Below, piece after piece: positions 8,411 to 17,243 of a DNA stretch of 55,698 bases. The stretch is from DASXMT01 sp036521415 (lineage in GTDB: Bacteria; Actinomycetota; Acidimicrobiia; Acidimicrobiales; RAAP-2), in NCBI GenBank assembly GCA_036521415.1, contig DATDHU010000136.1, positions 1 through 55,698 of the forward strand. The letters run 5' to 3'. The position numbers and the translations under genes were made by a program. Every line of letters begins with the position of its first letter. Positions within the stretch are counted from its first letter, which is position 1. Below the pieces are notes generated by a model. That model searched no databases. It was not told where the DNA came from and saw nothing but the letters and a program-made list of their open reading frames with translations.

Positions 8411-9796
8411 GTGACGCTGCTCGCTGCTGCTCAGGTCAGCAGCGAGGTGGTGCCCGCACGCGCCCAGATGGCGACCACCCTCGGGTTCCACATCATTTTG
8501 GCCTGCCTCGGGATCGCCTTGCCCACCATCGTGCTCCTGGCCGAGTTCATCGGGTTGCGGCGACGCGACGAAACGGCCATGAGGCTCGCTCGGCGCTGGT
8601 CGGTGGCCATGGCCGTGCTCGTCGCCGTCGGGGCGGTAACGGGCACAGTCCTCTCGTTCGAGATGGGCCTGTTGTGGCCGGGGCTGATGCAGCGCTACGG
8701 GGCCGTTCTCGGACTGCCGTTCGGTATCGAGGGCCTATTCTTCTTCCTAGAGGCGATCTTTACCGCCATCTATCTCTACGGGTGGCGACGCCTGTCCGGT
8801 TGGACTCATTTTGCAACGGGAATTCCAATCGCCCTAAGCGGAATCTTCGGTGCCATGTCGGTGGTCGCGGTCAACTCGTGGATGAACCAACCCGGTGGTT
8901 TCACCGAGCGCGGTGGGCAGATCACGTCAGTCAACCCCTGGCAAGTGTTTTTCAACCACGCAGCTCCCTACGAGATGCCGCACATGATTCTCGCCGCTTA
9001 CATGGTCACTGGATTTCTCGTCGCCGGGGTCTACGCCGCCGGCATCCTGCGTGGCCGGCGTGATCGCTACCACTACACCGGCTTCGCACTCGGCTTTGTT
9101 CCGGCCGCGGTGCTCACTCCGTTCCAAATCTTCGTCGGCGATACGGCGGCCCGCGCCATAGCCCAGGACCAGCCGGTGAAGTTCGCCTCGATGGAGTACG
9201 TCGCCCACACATCGCGGAACGTACCGGAGTGGATCGGCGGGGCCCTCTCCGGCGGGAACATCTATGGGGGGCTGAAGATCCCGTACCTGGACTCATTTTT
9301 GGTCGGCTTCGGTCCCGGTACGAAGGTCATCGGCTGGGACACTGTCCCTGCAGCAGACCGCCCGCCCGTCCCCTGGCTCATCCACCTGTGCTTCGACGCC
9401 ATGGTGGGGCTTGGGACGTTGCTCCTGTTGGCCGGGCTGTGGGCGGCCTATGTGTGGTGGCGTCACCGCCGCCTGCCATTGCAACGGCTGTTCTGGATGG
9501 CCGGCTCGGTCAGCGGCCTCGCCGCCATCCTGGCCATGGAGAGCGGCTGGGTGGTCACAGAGGTTGGCCGGCAGCCTTGGGTGGTCTACCGGCTCCAGAC
9601 CACCGCCGCCGCGACCACAACCAACGGCGGCGTCATCACGAGCCTGAGCATCGTCATCGTGCTGTACGCACTGCTGGGGACGGCGACCATCCTCATCTTG
9701 CGAATGCTGTCGCGACGGTGGCGACGCAGTGATCTCGAGGAGGTCGCCGTTCCTTACGGACCACAGGATCGTCTCGTGGGTCAGGTAGGAATGTGA
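8411..9796 (+). CDS. cydA: Cytochrome bd oxidase subunit I
   Basis: Predicted 461-aa integral membrane subunit of cytochrome bd quinol oxidase, which oxidises quinol and reduces O2 to water. Multiple hydrophobic helices are evident. FHIILACLGIALP carries the N-terminal His (about residue 27) that ligates one haem in the family. FEMGLLWP, the NHAAPYEMPHM helix and the highly conserved GRQPWVVY near residue 385 follow. The quinol-binding loop looks short, as in 'CIO'-type members. Start is GTG at 8411 with an alternative Met at residue 20. The stop overlaps the cydB start (TGATG). High-affinity oxidase genes usually serve low-oxygen or respiratory-stress conditions. No cydDC assembly-transporter genes are in the window. 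Confidence 0.95.
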   Translation: MTLLAAAQVSSEVVPARAQMATTLGFHIILACLGIALPTIVLLAEFIGLRRRDETAMRLARRWSVAMAVLVAVGAVTGTVLSFEMGLLWPGLMQRYGAVLGLPFGIEGLFFFLEAIFTAIYLYGWRRLSGWTHFATGIPIALSGIFGAMSVVAVNSWMNQPGGFTERGGQITSVNPWQVFFNHAAPYEMPHMILAAYMVTGFLVAGVYAAGILRGRRDRYHYTGFALGFVPAAVLTPFQIFVGDTAARAIAQDQPVKFASMEYVAHTSRNVPEWIGGALSGGNIYGGLKIPYLDSFLVGFGPGTKVIGWDTVPAADRPPVPWLIHLCFDAMVGLGTLLLLAGLWAAYVWWRHRRLPLQRLFWMAGSVSGLAAILAMESGWVVTEVGRQPWVVYRLQTTAAATTTNGGVITSLSIVIVLYALLGTATILILRMLSRRWRRSDLEEVAVPYGPQDRLVGQVGM

Positions 9797-10875
9797 TGGC
9801 GGCGGCGACCGTGGGAGCCATTCTGCTCGCCTCCGTGACCCTGTACGCCGTACTGGGCGGCGCCGATTTCGGTGGTGGCCTGTGGGACCTTCTGGCCGGG
9901 GGCGACCAGCGAGGGCGGGCGCCGCGCCAGCTAATCGACGAATCCATCACACCGGTGTGGGAGGCGAACCACGTGTGGCTGGTCTTCGATCTGGTCATCT
10001 TCTGGACCGCGTTCCCGCATGCCTTCTCCTCGGTCATGACCGTGGCCGCGTTGCCCCTCTGGCTCGCGCTGGCCGGGATCGTCCTGCGAGGCTCGGGCTT
10101 CGCCTTCCGCAAAGAGATCTCACGACTCGGTCTGGAGCGCGCCGCCGGGGCCACCTTCGCCTTCTCGTCGCTGGTTACCCCGTTCTTCATGGGCACCGTG
10201 ATCGGCGCCATCGCCACCGGCGCCATCCCTGCCCAGGCGAGTCAGGCCAGCCTCAGCGCGTGGACCAGCCCGACATCGATCCTCATTGGATTCTTGTTCG
10301 TCAGCGCCTGCGGCTACCTGGCGGCCGTCTACCTGACCGGGGAGGCGGCGCGTCGCTCCGAACGATCGCTCCAGACCTATTTCGCCCGGCGCGCTCAGGG
10401 TGCCGCCCTCGTGGCCGGGGCGCTGTCGTTGGCCACCCTGGCCGAGCTCAACAGCTCGAACCCTGTGCTCTACGGTCGGCTCACCGGGAGGGCGCTTCCT
10501 CTGGTGATCCTGGCCGGCCTGTGTGGTGTGGCCGTCTTCGCGCTGCTCGCCGCCAACCGCCGCAGGGGCATACGGGTCATCGCCGCGCTCGGAGTGGCTG
10601 CGGTCATCTGGGGATGGGGCGTGGCCCAGTACCCGGTGCTCCTGCCCGGCACCGGAGTGACGTTGGGCAATGCGGGCGCTCCGAACGCCACGCTGCAAGC
10701 AATTGTGGTCCTATTCGTCGTCGCCATCCTGCTGGTCGGGCCTTCGTTCGCCCTCCTCTTCACCCTGCAACGCCGGAGCCTCCTCCACTCGGAACCGGCC
10801 GGGTCGTTGGCTGCCGACCCACCCCAGGCGAAGCCGCCCGGTTCGACGCCGCCCCTCGGCGGGCCATTGCCTTGA
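9796..10875 (+). CDS. cydB: Cytochrome bd oxidase subunit II
   Basis: Predicted 359-aa multi-helix membrane subunit that partners CydA. The N-terminus LYAVLGGADFGGGLWDLL, the ESITPVWEANHVWLVF block and the FWTAFPHAFSSVMT segment are diagnostic of CydB, followed by several more membrane helices. The ATG at 9796 overlaps the cydA stop codon and has AGGTAGGA upstream; a GTG one codon earlier (9793) is possible. The C-terminus carries a Pro-rich, probably cytoplasmic tail. The last bases run into a relic of a luciferase-family gene on the other strand. Confidence 0.95.
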   Translation: MAAATVGAILLASVTLYAVLGGADFGGGLWDLLAGGDQRGRAPRQLIDESITPVWEANHVWLVFDLVIFWTAFPHAFSSVMTVAALPLWLALAGIVLRGSGFAFRKEISRLGLERAAGATFAFSSLVTPFFMGTVIGAIATGAIPAQASQASLSAWTSPTSILIGFLFVSACGYLAAVYLTGEAARRSERSLQTYFARRAQGAALVAGALSLATLAELNSSNPVLYGRLTGRALPLVILAGLCGVAVFALLAANRRRGIRVIAALGVAAVIWGWGVAQYPVLLPGTGVTLGNAGAPNATLQAIVVLFVVAILLVGPSFALLFTLQRRSLLHSEPAGSLAADPPQAKPPGSTPPLGGPLP

Positions 10876-10904
10876 CGCGGTGCGGGCTCGGTGGCCGCAT
10901 CGGT

Positions 10905-10967
10905 CACCGGGTGTTCTTGGATGTGGGGCAGAACCTGCTCGGCGAAGCGCCGGATGCCGACATCGAA
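10905..10967 (-). pseudogene. C-terminal relic of an LLM-class oxidoreductase
   Basis: Read leftwards, this stretch encodes FDVGIRRFAEQVLPHIQEHP, nearly the same as the C-terminal helix of the intact luciferase-like gene at 13558-14439 (GIRRFAEQVLPEIREHP). The DNA also aligns well over about 54 bp. No luciferase domain precedes it: the amidohydrolase stop codon is eight bases upstream on that strand. It is most simply the end of a deleted paralogue, left between cydB and the amidohydrolase. Confidence 0.65.
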
Positions 10968-10975
10968 CTACCTGG

Positions 10976-12241
10976 CTAGAAGAGGCCGATGCCGGCGCCC
11001 TCGTTACGCTCCTTCCACTGATCCCGGCCCATGCGGGTGGTATCCACGTCCTTGGCCAGGGACCGCAAGGCGGCCACGGTGGCCTGGTCCTTCGGCGTGT
11101 GCTTGAACGGATCCCAATCAAAGAACCGGCACGAGTTCTCCCAGGTGATCTTTTGGATGTCCGAGTCACTGCATCCCGCCTCCTCGAACTCCTTCCAGGC
11201 GAATTCGGGGGATTGTGGCCACGTCGTGTCCGTGTGTGGGTAGTCGCACTCCCAGGCAATGATGTCGATGCCGATTCGGTGGCGAAGCTCCAGCCCGGAC
11301 GGGTCGGTGATGTAACAGGCCAGGATGTGGTCGCGGAACACGTCCGAGGGCTTCTTCCCCCCGAAATCGTTCTCGAGCCAAGCCTGGTTCTCGAAGTGGC
11401 GATCGGCACGGTCCAGATAGAAGGGGATCCAGCCGATTCCACCCTCGGAGAGGGCGACCTTGAGGTCAGGGAAGCGGCGCAAGGTGGGGCCGAACAACAG
11501 GTCCTGGGCGACAAGTGCGGAGATCTGGCACGAGAGGATGATCAGGTGGTCGATCGGCGCTTCGGGGGCCTTCTTGATCAGGTCGAACCCGGCGCCGATG
11601 TGGAGCGAGAGGACCATGTTCTCCTCACAGAGCGCTTTGAGCATAGGGTCCCAGTGGCCGGACAAGAAGCTCGGGAACCCCTGGGCATGAGGTGCTTCGA
11701 GGAAACTGACGGACCGGCAGCCCAACTTGGCGATGCGATGGACCTCCTTCACGGCGAGATCGACGTCCCACATCGGGACGATGCCGAGCGGGATGAACCG
11801 GCCAGGGTAGGTGCCACACCACTCGTCGATGGCCCAGTCGTTGTATGCCTGCAGCATCACGAGGGCGAGCTCCTTGTCGTGCGCCTCATGGAAGGTCCTG
11901 GCGTTGAAGCCGGCCATGGTGGGGAAGCACATCGATGCCAGTACCCCGTTGGCGTTCATGTCTCGGACCCGCTCGTGGACGTCGAAGCAGCCCGGGCGAA
12001 GCTCGGTGTAGGCACCGGGGTTGAATCCCCATTCCTCCCGGGGCCACCCGACTGTGGCGGCCATGCCGAACGGCGTCGCAGTCCGCTCGCCTTGGAATAC
12101 CCACTCGTCGACCCCGTACTCGCTACGGACCACCTTGGGGGCCTCGTCAGCCCACTTGGCCGGGACGTGGTTCTTGTACATATCGGGCGGCTCGATCATG
12201 TGGTCATCGATGCTGACCAGGACCATGTCTTCCATGCGCAT
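10976..12241 (-). CDS. COG2159-type amidohydrolase
   Basis: Predicted 421-aa TIM-barrel metal-dependent hydrolase/decarboxylase, clearly paralogous to 2739-3953. It has the SIDDHMIEPPDMY signature (Asp-x-His metal motif), VLASMCFPTMAGF, EWCGTYPGRFIPLGIVP, LSEGGIGWIPFYLDRAD and a late WECDYPHTDTTWP with the strand-8 Asp. The start ATG at 12241 follows AGAGAGGCGAG; a second ATG two codons in is possible. It lies 118 bp downstream of a GntR gene on the same strand, and a palindrome (12321-12338) sits in the gap, which suggests GntR control. The substrate is unknown; relatives act on aromatic acids and related compounds. Confidence 0.9.
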   Translation of the reverse strand: MRMEDMVLVSIDDHMIEPPDMYKNHVPAKWADEAPKVVRSEYGVDEWVFQGERTATPFGMAATVGWPREEWGFNPGAYTELRPGCFDVHERVRDMNANGVLASMCFPTMAGFNARTFHEAHDKELALVMLQAYNDWAIDEWCGTYPGRFIPLGIVPMWDVDLAVKEVHRIAKLGCRSVSFLEAPHAQGFPSFLSGHWDPMLKALCEENMVLSLHIGAGFDLIKKAPEAPIDHLIILSCQISALVAQDLLFGPTLRRFPDLKVALSEGGIGWIPFYLDRADRHFENQAWLENDFGGKKPSDVFRDHILACYITDPSGLELRHRIGIDIIAWECDYPHTDTTWPQSPEFAWKEFEEAGCSDSDIQKITWENSCRFFDWDPFKHTPKDQATVAALRSLAKDVDTTRMGRDQWKERNEGAGIGLF

Positions 12242-12320
12242 AGTGCTCGCCTCTCTTTCGTTACCGCCTGCTTCGAATCTAAACCGAACCGCTTGTCTCA
12301 GCGTACTACAGACACTAGGA

Positions 12321-12338
12321 CACCTGGTACCCTAGGTG
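12321..12338. promoter_or_regulatory. CACCT...AGGTG palindrome, candidate GntR operator
   Basis: CACCTGGTACCCTAGGTG is a near-perfect 18-bp palindrome centred in the gap between the GntR regulator and the amidohydrolase, about 80 bp ahead of the latter's start. FadR-type GntR proteins bind short inverted repeats, so it is a natural candidate site for the adjacent regulator. No binding data are available. Confidence 0.5.
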
Positions 12339-12359
12339 AGCCCGGAGTCTGCGCCGACC

Positions 12360-13130
12360 TCAACCAAAGAGGTCGATGCGGGCTGTCTCATCTATGCCCT
12401 TTTGCAGCATGGCCCCGGCGGCGACGATGTGGCGGTGCCAGTAGTCCTCGGCGATTCGCTCGTCACCGCCATCCACGAGCGCGATAACGCGCTCCATCGC
12501 TCGAAGGGTAAGGGTGTTCGCCTTCACGCCCCGTGCGGGGGCTTCGTGGAACGTTGCTTCGACCCTTGCGACGTGAGCATTGATGACCTCTTCGATCATC
12601 TCGTGCTGCAAAGTGAGCGTCTGGTTGCCGGCGAGTTGAACGAGCAGTTTGCTGAAGCCCCATGCCAACTCACCGAACCGCGAGAAGTCGTTGACCGCGG
12701 GGGCAACGTGCTCCACGCACTTCGAGAGCTCTCCGACAAGTGGGGCTCGTTTCCGGTATGACGTGATCTCCCGCACCGCGCCCGGTTCCAGAATCGCCCG
12801 GGAATATATGACGTCCCGCAACGTGGTACCACGCCATTGGAGCAACAACCCGAAGTACTGCGCGGCGACGCGGGCTTGGGGGGCACGAACGCTGGCTCCG
12901 AGGCGTGAGCCGCGACGAAGCTCGATCAAGGACTCACTCTCGAGGATGCGCAACGCCTCGCGAAGGACCCCCCGTGACACTCCGTACTCGCTCATCAAGT
13001 CCGGCTCTGGGGGAAGCGTGTCGTCCACCGTGAGTTCGCCGACCACGATGCGCCGCCGGACATCGGCTGCGACGAGCTCGGCCATTTTCGGCGAGTGCAG
13101 CTGTCTCGATGTCGCCCGAGCGCTGGTCAT
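12360..13130 (-). CDS. FadR-subfamily GntR transcriptional regulator
   Basis: Predicted 256-aa regulator. The N-terminal winged helix spans about residues 15-80 (LVAADVRRRIVVGELT, PPEPDLMSEYGVSRGVLREA), followed by an FCD effector domain of antiparallel helices ending in IAEDYWHRHIVAAGAML. The start is an ATG at 13130. It is transcribed towards the amidohydrolase at 10976-12241, with a palindrome between them. The simplest reading is a regulator and its target as a two-gene unit. The effector is unknown, though relatives sense acyl-CoAs or small organic acids. Confidence 0.9.
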   Translation of the reverse strand: MTSARATSRQLHSPKMAELVAADVRRRIVVGELTVDDTLPPEPDLMSEYGVSRGVLREALRILESESLIELRRGSRLGASVRAPQARVAAQYFGLLLQWRGTTLRDVIYSRAILEPGAVREITSYRKRAPLVGELSKCVEHVAPAVNDFSRFGELAWGFSKLLVQLAGNQTLTLQHEMIEEVINAHVARVEATFHEAPARGVKANTLTLRAMERVIALVDGGDERIAEDYWHRHIVAAGAMLQKGIDETARIDLFG

Positions 13131-13557
13131 GGCGAGCCGTGGGTGGCGATGCGCATAGCCAGCGGTTGCTCCGTGTCCATAAGTTCGGCCATCCCGCCCG
13201 AAATGTAGTGCATACCAAGATGTCCGTGGTGATGTTGGACGTGCGCTACGCCTGACGCATCACCGGCGGATCAACATCGGCGATCTCAGCTGCACAGGCG
13301 CGAGCGGTCTCCAGCGCGTGCAGATGTCCAACGTCGCCGGATACTCACACGTCCCGTTCATTGCCAATACGTAAGGTGCCGGTCCTGCCGCAGAAGGGTC
13401 TGGTGTCGGCCACCGAGGCCCTCGTTCACATACCCCAATTCCGATGAAGAAGAACTAAGGTGCCCAGTCACATGGCAAACACGACTGCAGTAGCGGCAGC
13501 AGCGATTCCGGTGCCACCAGTGTGGTCATCGGTCCGTCGGGTCCCGGAGCTGGCACC
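13131..13557. other. Intergenic stretch ahead of the second luciferase-like gene
   Basis: About 427 bp between the divergently read GntR gene and the next plus-strand gene. Short frames occur but none has recognisable domains or good initiation signals. It presumably holds promoters for both flanking genes; no operator stands out. Confidence 0.5.
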
Positions 13558-14439
13558 GTGAAGATCGGGATCTCGCTGGGCGTGCTCCGCCCCAGCCTGT
13601 GGGCCGAGTTGACCCGGGAAGCAGACCATCTCGGCTACGAGTCGGTTTGGATACCCGAGCATCTAGTCATCCCGGTAGCGATGGCGGGCAGCCCGCACGC
13701 CGGAGCAGAGCACCCGCCCATCCCGGCGGACGTGCCGGTCTTTGACGTCTTCGCCTACCTGAGCTTTCTGGCCGGCCAGACCGAACAGATCCACTTTGGC
13801 ACGCAGGTCTACAACATCGGTCTGCGCCATCCCTTCATCGTGGCCAGAGCAGTGGCGACCCTGGATGTCGTATCCAGCGGGCGGCTGGAGTTCGGCATCG
13901 GCGCCAGTTGGCTGCAGGCCGAGTGGGAGGCTGTAGGCCTCGACTTCGCCACTCGGGGGCGGCGGGTGGATGAGTCGATCGAGGTCTGCCGACGGCTGTG
14001 GAGCGAGGACGTGGTGGAGCACCACGGCGAGTTCTTCGATTTCGGACCGCTGATGTTCGAGCCCAAGCCCACCCACGCACCCTGGCCGCCGCTCCATATC
14101 GGTGGCGACGGGCCGGCAGCCCTCCGACGGGCCGCTCTGGTCGGAGACGGCTGGATCCCCATGAACCACACCCTCGAGCAGATTCCGGCCGACGCCAGCC
14201 GCATCGCCCGGCTGCGAGAGGACGCCGGGCGTCCGGGGATAGTGGAGATCACCCTCGGCGGGGGCGGTACCGAACTGGACGAGCTCAAGCGCTACGCCGA
14301 CGCCGGAGTGGGCCGGGTTCTGGTCAAGCCCTGGCAACGGGGCAGCGAGGCCATCGATGGCATCCGGCGCTTCGCCGAACAGGTTCTGCCCGAGATCCGG
14401 GAACATCCCGTAGCCCCACCGGTCATTCTAGGGCGCTGA
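13558..14439 (+). CDS. LLM-class F420-dependent oxidoreductase
   Basis: Predicted 293-aa luciferase-superfamily oxidoreductase. It begins VKIGISLGVLRPSLW. Next come YESVWIPEHLVIP, a QIHFGTQVYNIGLRHP strand, RLEFGIGASWLQAEWEAVG (cofactor-binding loop plus the W-x-x-EW motif common in these subgroups), PPLHIGGDGPAALRRAAL and the C-terminal GIRRFAEQVLPEI helix. The GTG at 13558 has GGAG eight bases upstream; a longer frame starting at 13522 adds an unstructured Gly/Pro-rich segment and is less likely. Next to a crotonase and a third luciferase-like gene it may form a small acyl-CoA module. Use of F420 is family inference. Confidence 0.88.
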   Translation: MKIGISLGVLRPSLWAELTREADHLGYESVWIPEHLVIPVAMAGSPHAGAEHPPIPADVPVFDVFAYLSFLAGQTEQIHFGTQVYNIGLRHPFIVARAVATLDVVSSGRLEFGIGASWLQAEWEAVGLDFATRGRRVDESIEVCRRLWSEDVVEHHGEFFDFGPLMFEPKPTHAPWPPLHIGGDGPAALRRAALVGDGWIPMNHTLEQIPADASRIARLREDAGRPGIVEITLGGGGTELDELKRYADAGVGRVLVKPWQRGSEAIDGIRRFAEQVLPEIREHPVAPPVILGR

Positions 14440-14516
14440 CCTGGTGTCCCTGTTCGCCAGCCATCGCCCAAGCGGTATCCGCGCTGGACGGCAGGCACCG
14501 CTGCTAGAGGTGCCCC

Positions 14517-15317
14517 TTGGCGGGTGAGCCGCTCGTCATCGTCGAGGTCGAGGACCGGGTCGCCACGCTGACTCTAAACCGGCCGGAGGCACGCAACGCG
14601 CTGAGCCGAGCGCTCATGTACGCGCTGTGGGATGCGGTCGGGACGGCCGGAAATGACCCGGGTGTCGATGCGGTGATCCTGACAGGCTCGGACCCTGCCT
14701 TCTCCGCTGGCGTCGACCTCAAGGAGGTGACCGGTGAGGTTGGTACCTCGGTGGAGGCTCGCCCGGCCGGACAGGGCCCCGAGCGTGACACCAATGGCCT
14801 GTTCCGTTTCCTCCCGGTGATCGAGAAGCCGGTCATCGGAGCCATCAACGGCGTCGCCGCCACCGGAGGGTTCGAGATCGCGCTCCAATGCACGTTCCTG
14901 GTGGCTTCGGAACGGGCGCGCTTCGCCGACACCCACGCCCGGGTCGGGATCATGCCGGGGGGTGGGATCACCGTGCACATGGCCGAGTCCATGGGATTGA
15001 GGCGCGCCCTCGAGCTGTCCCTGACCGGCAACTTCCTCGCCGCCGACGAAGCCCTTGGGTACGGTTTGGTCAACCACGTCGTTCCCCACGACGAGCTGTT
15101 GCCCTACACCCGACGCCTGGCCGCCGACATCGCCAACAACGATCAGCGGAATATCCGCCGCCTGTTGCAGCACTACCGCCACATGGGTAACGCCGCCACC
15201 CTCGACGAGGCTCACCTCATCGAGGGTTACATGGCTGAGACATGGCCATTGAGGAGCAGTCAGGTCGCCGAGCGAAGCGCCGATGTCATGGCTCGCGGTC
15301 GCACCCAGACCTCTTGA
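14517..15317 (+). CDS. Enoyl-CoA hydratase/isomerase (crotonase) family protein
   Basis: Predicted 266-aa crotonase-fold enzyme acting on acyl-CoA thioesters. The N-terminal strand VATLTLNRPEARNALSRAL, the oxyanion-hole segment FSAGVDLKE (about residue 63), the second oxyanion helix NGVAATGGFEIALQC and HARVGIMPGGG are all present. The Glu of GGFEIAL occupies the family's first catalytic acid region. At the second, VGIMPGGG carries no Glu, so the exact reaction (hydration, isomerisation or other) is uncertain. Start TTG at 14517 follows AGAGG. The stop overlaps the next start (TGATG), implying translational coupling. Confidence 0.88.
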   Translation: MAGEPLVIVEVEDRVATLTLNRPEARNALSRALMYALWDAVGTAGNDPGVDAVILTGSDPAFSAGVDLKEVTGEVGTSVEARPAGQGPERDTNGLFRFLPVIEKPVIGAINGVAATGGFEIALQCTFLVASERARFADTHARVGIMPGGGITVHMAESMGLRRALELSLTGNFLAADEALGYGLVNHVVPHDELLPYTRRLAADIANNDQRNIRRLLQHYRHMGNAATLDEAHLIEGYMAETWPLRSSQVAERSADVMARGRTQTS

Positions 15318-16300
15318 TGCTGATCGACACGACCCTGGGTGACCTCGAGTCCGCCGCAGCCGCAGCGACCGCGGCCGAGGAAGCCGGCTACGACGGCATC
15401 TTCACCGGTGAGCTGAGCAACGACCCATTCCTCTCCCTTGCGTTGGCGGCCGGCGCCACCGATCGCATCGACATCGGAACATCGATCGCCGTGGCGTTCT
15501 CGCGGTCGCCGATGTCGGTGGCGTACACGGCGCACGACCTGCAGCGGTTCTCCCACGGTCGGCTCGTACTGGGTCTGGGGTCACAGGCCAAGGCCCACAT
15601 CACCAGGCGCTTCTCGATGCCGTGGGGTCGCCCTGCGGCACAGATGCGGGAGTTCGTTCTGGCCATGCGGGCCGCGTGGCAATGCTGGTCCGACGGCGGG
15701 CCGCTCGAGTTCGAGGGTGAGTTCTACCGGCACACCCTCATGCCCCCGAATTTTGTGCCTGCTCCCCACCAATTTGGACCTCCGCCGGTCTATGTCGCCG
15801 GGGTAGGAGATGGGATGACGCGTATCGCGGGCGAAGTCGCAGACGGCCTTCTCTGCCACGCCTTCACCACCGAGCAATGGATCCGGGAGCACACCGTCCC
15901 CGCGCTGGCCGAGGGACGTCGCCGGGTCGGCAAATCGATGGAGGAGTTCACCATCAAGGCGGCCATCTTCCTGGCCACGGGCACAGGCACCAATATCGAA
16001 GCCGAGGTTGCGACCATCCGCTCGCACCTCGCCTTCTACGCGTCGACACCGGCGTACAGGCCCGTGCTCGACCTCCACGGCTGGGGTGACCTGGGTCAGG
16101 ACCTGACGCGGCTCTCCAAGGAGGGTCGGTGGGCGGAAATGCCGGAGCTCATCGACGACGAGGTGCTCAATGCATTCGCCATTGTGGCGCCGCTCCAGGA
16201 GGTTCCGGATCGGCTGGTCAAGCGGGGCGCAGGGGTGGTCGACCGGGTTTCCTTCATCTCGAGCGTGGAGCACACCTCGCTCGTGGACATGGTCGGCTGA
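15317..16300 (+). CDS. LLM-class F420-dependent oxidoreductase (TIGR03617-like)
   Basis: Predicted 327-aa luciferase-superfamily enzyme. It opens MLIDTTLGDLESAAAAA, then YDGIFTGELSNDPFL, DIGTSIAVAFSRSPM, the cofactor loop RLVLGLGSQAKAHITRRFSM, PPVYVAGVGDGMTRIAGEVADG and DDEVLNAFAIVAP. This pattern fits the mycobacterial MSMEG_2256-type group of probable F420 oxidoreductases; I judge this by motif memory. The ATG overlaps the crotonase stop. A longer frame starting at 15242 would overlap the crotonase gene by 75 bp and is less likely. It ends 16 bp from a convergent SDR gene. Confidence 0.88.
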   Translation: MLIDTTLGDLESAAAAATAAEEAGYDGIFTGELSNDPFLSLALAAGATDRIDIGTSIAVAFSRSPMSVAYTAHDLQRFSHGRLVLGLGSQAKAHITRRFSMPWGRPAAQMREFVLAMRAAWQCWSDGGPLEFEGEFYRHTLMPPNFVPAPHQFGPPPVYVAGVGDGMTRIAGEVADGLLCHAFTTEQWIREHTVPALAEGRRRVGKSMEEFTIKAAIFLATGTGTNIEAEVATIRSHLAFYASTPAYRPVLDLHGWGDLGQDLTRLSKEGRWAEMPELIDDEVLNAFAIVAPLQEVPDRLVKRGAGVVDRVSFISSVEHTSLVDMVG

Positions 16301-16316
16301 CGAGGGACTCGCAGAT

Positions 16317-17171
16317 TTAGGAGTAGGGCTCTTCGAATTGCGACTCCGTTGCCTCGGCCAGGCCACTGTAGAGCTCGACCGGGGGAGCAACGGTTGCCGG
16401 TCGATCGATCTGCGTTTTCATGATCCCCTCGCGCTCCCGCAGGGCGAACATCGACTCCCTTCTGCCGGAGTAGGACGAAGGTTGCCGCACCATCCACACA
16501 ATGCCTTCTGCCGCCACCGAGGACGGCTCCCAGGTGGAGTGATCGGCGCCGGGAGTGTTGGCGATGAAACCCTCCGATGCCACCCCGATGTCGATGCGAA
16601 AGCAGTTGACGGCGATGTCGGAGGACGCCAATTGGAGAGCGGCATCGACGGTGAGCCGCTCGAGTCCGATCTTGGAGATGCCGTAGGCCATGAGTGAGGG
16701 GTGCGGGTACATTGCCGCCACCGAAGAAACGTTGATCACGACGCCGCCGTCGTTGGTGGCGGCCATGGCCGGGGCCGCTTCGCGGATGGCGATGAGCGGT
16801 GCGCGCAGGTTGACCTGCATGATGAGGTCGTAGCGATGGAGGGGGATGTCGATATCGCCGATGAAGGTGATGGCGGCATTGTTGATGAGGATGTCGAGTC
16901 GTCCGAAGTGCTCGACGGTCTTGGCCACCATGTCCACCACCTCGGCGTCAACGGCAAGGTTTGTCGGGATGGCCAGCCCGCGCCGACCGACGGATTCGAT
17001 CCGGGCGATCGTCTCGTCGAGGGTGCCGGGCGTGCGTTGGGGGTTGGACTGCGTGGAGCGGGCGGCGCAGGCCACATTGCACCCTGCTTCAGCTAAAGCC
17101 AACGCCGTGGCGGCACCGACACCGCGGCTGGCTCCAGTTACCAGAGCCACTTTCCCATCGAGGTTGTCCAT
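16317..17171 (-). CDS. Short-chain dehydrogenase/reductase
   Basis: Predicted 284-aa classical SDR with a Rossmann fold: TGASRGVGAATALALAE nucleotide loop near residues 12-28, a Cys-Ala-Ala-Arg-Ser stretch after beta2 that suggests NADP preference, ILINNAAITF (NNAG-type motif) and VINVSSVAAMYPHPSLMAYGISKIG with the catalytic Ser, Tyr and Lys. The last 60 residues form an unusual tail with EREGIMKTQIDRPA. The ATG at 17171 follows GAAGAGGAC; in-frame codons upstream lack family similarity. It is divergent from the TetR gene at 17363, so the shared 190-bp region probably holds its operator. The substrate is unknown. Confidence 0.88.
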   Translation of the reverse strand: MDNLDGKVALVTGASRGVGAATALALAEAGCNVACAARSTQSNPQRTPGTLDETIARIESVGRRGLAIPTNLAVDAEVVDMVAKTVEHFGRLDILINNAAITFIGDIDIPLHRYDLIMQVNLRAPLIAIREAAPAMAATNDGGVVINVSSVAAMYPHPSLMAYGISKIGLERLTVDAALQLASSDIAVNCFRIDIGVASEGFIANTPGADHSTWEPSSVAAEGIVWMVRQPSSYSGRRESMFALREREGIMKTQIDRPATVAPPVELYSGLAEATESQFEEPYS

Positions 17172-17243
17172 GCCGCGTCCTCTTCGATCTGCCATGTATG
17201 TGGCGTCAACCCTGTTCGCAGGCACCGTTGTGCGCCGCCGGCA

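Noticed and set aside
10670..12487. A 605-codon open frame antisense to the amidohydrolase
   Set aside because: It mirrors the minus-strand gene in GC-rich DNA, lacks family motifs and runs through cydB and intergenic DNA. The minus-strand protein has the full amidohydrolase signature.
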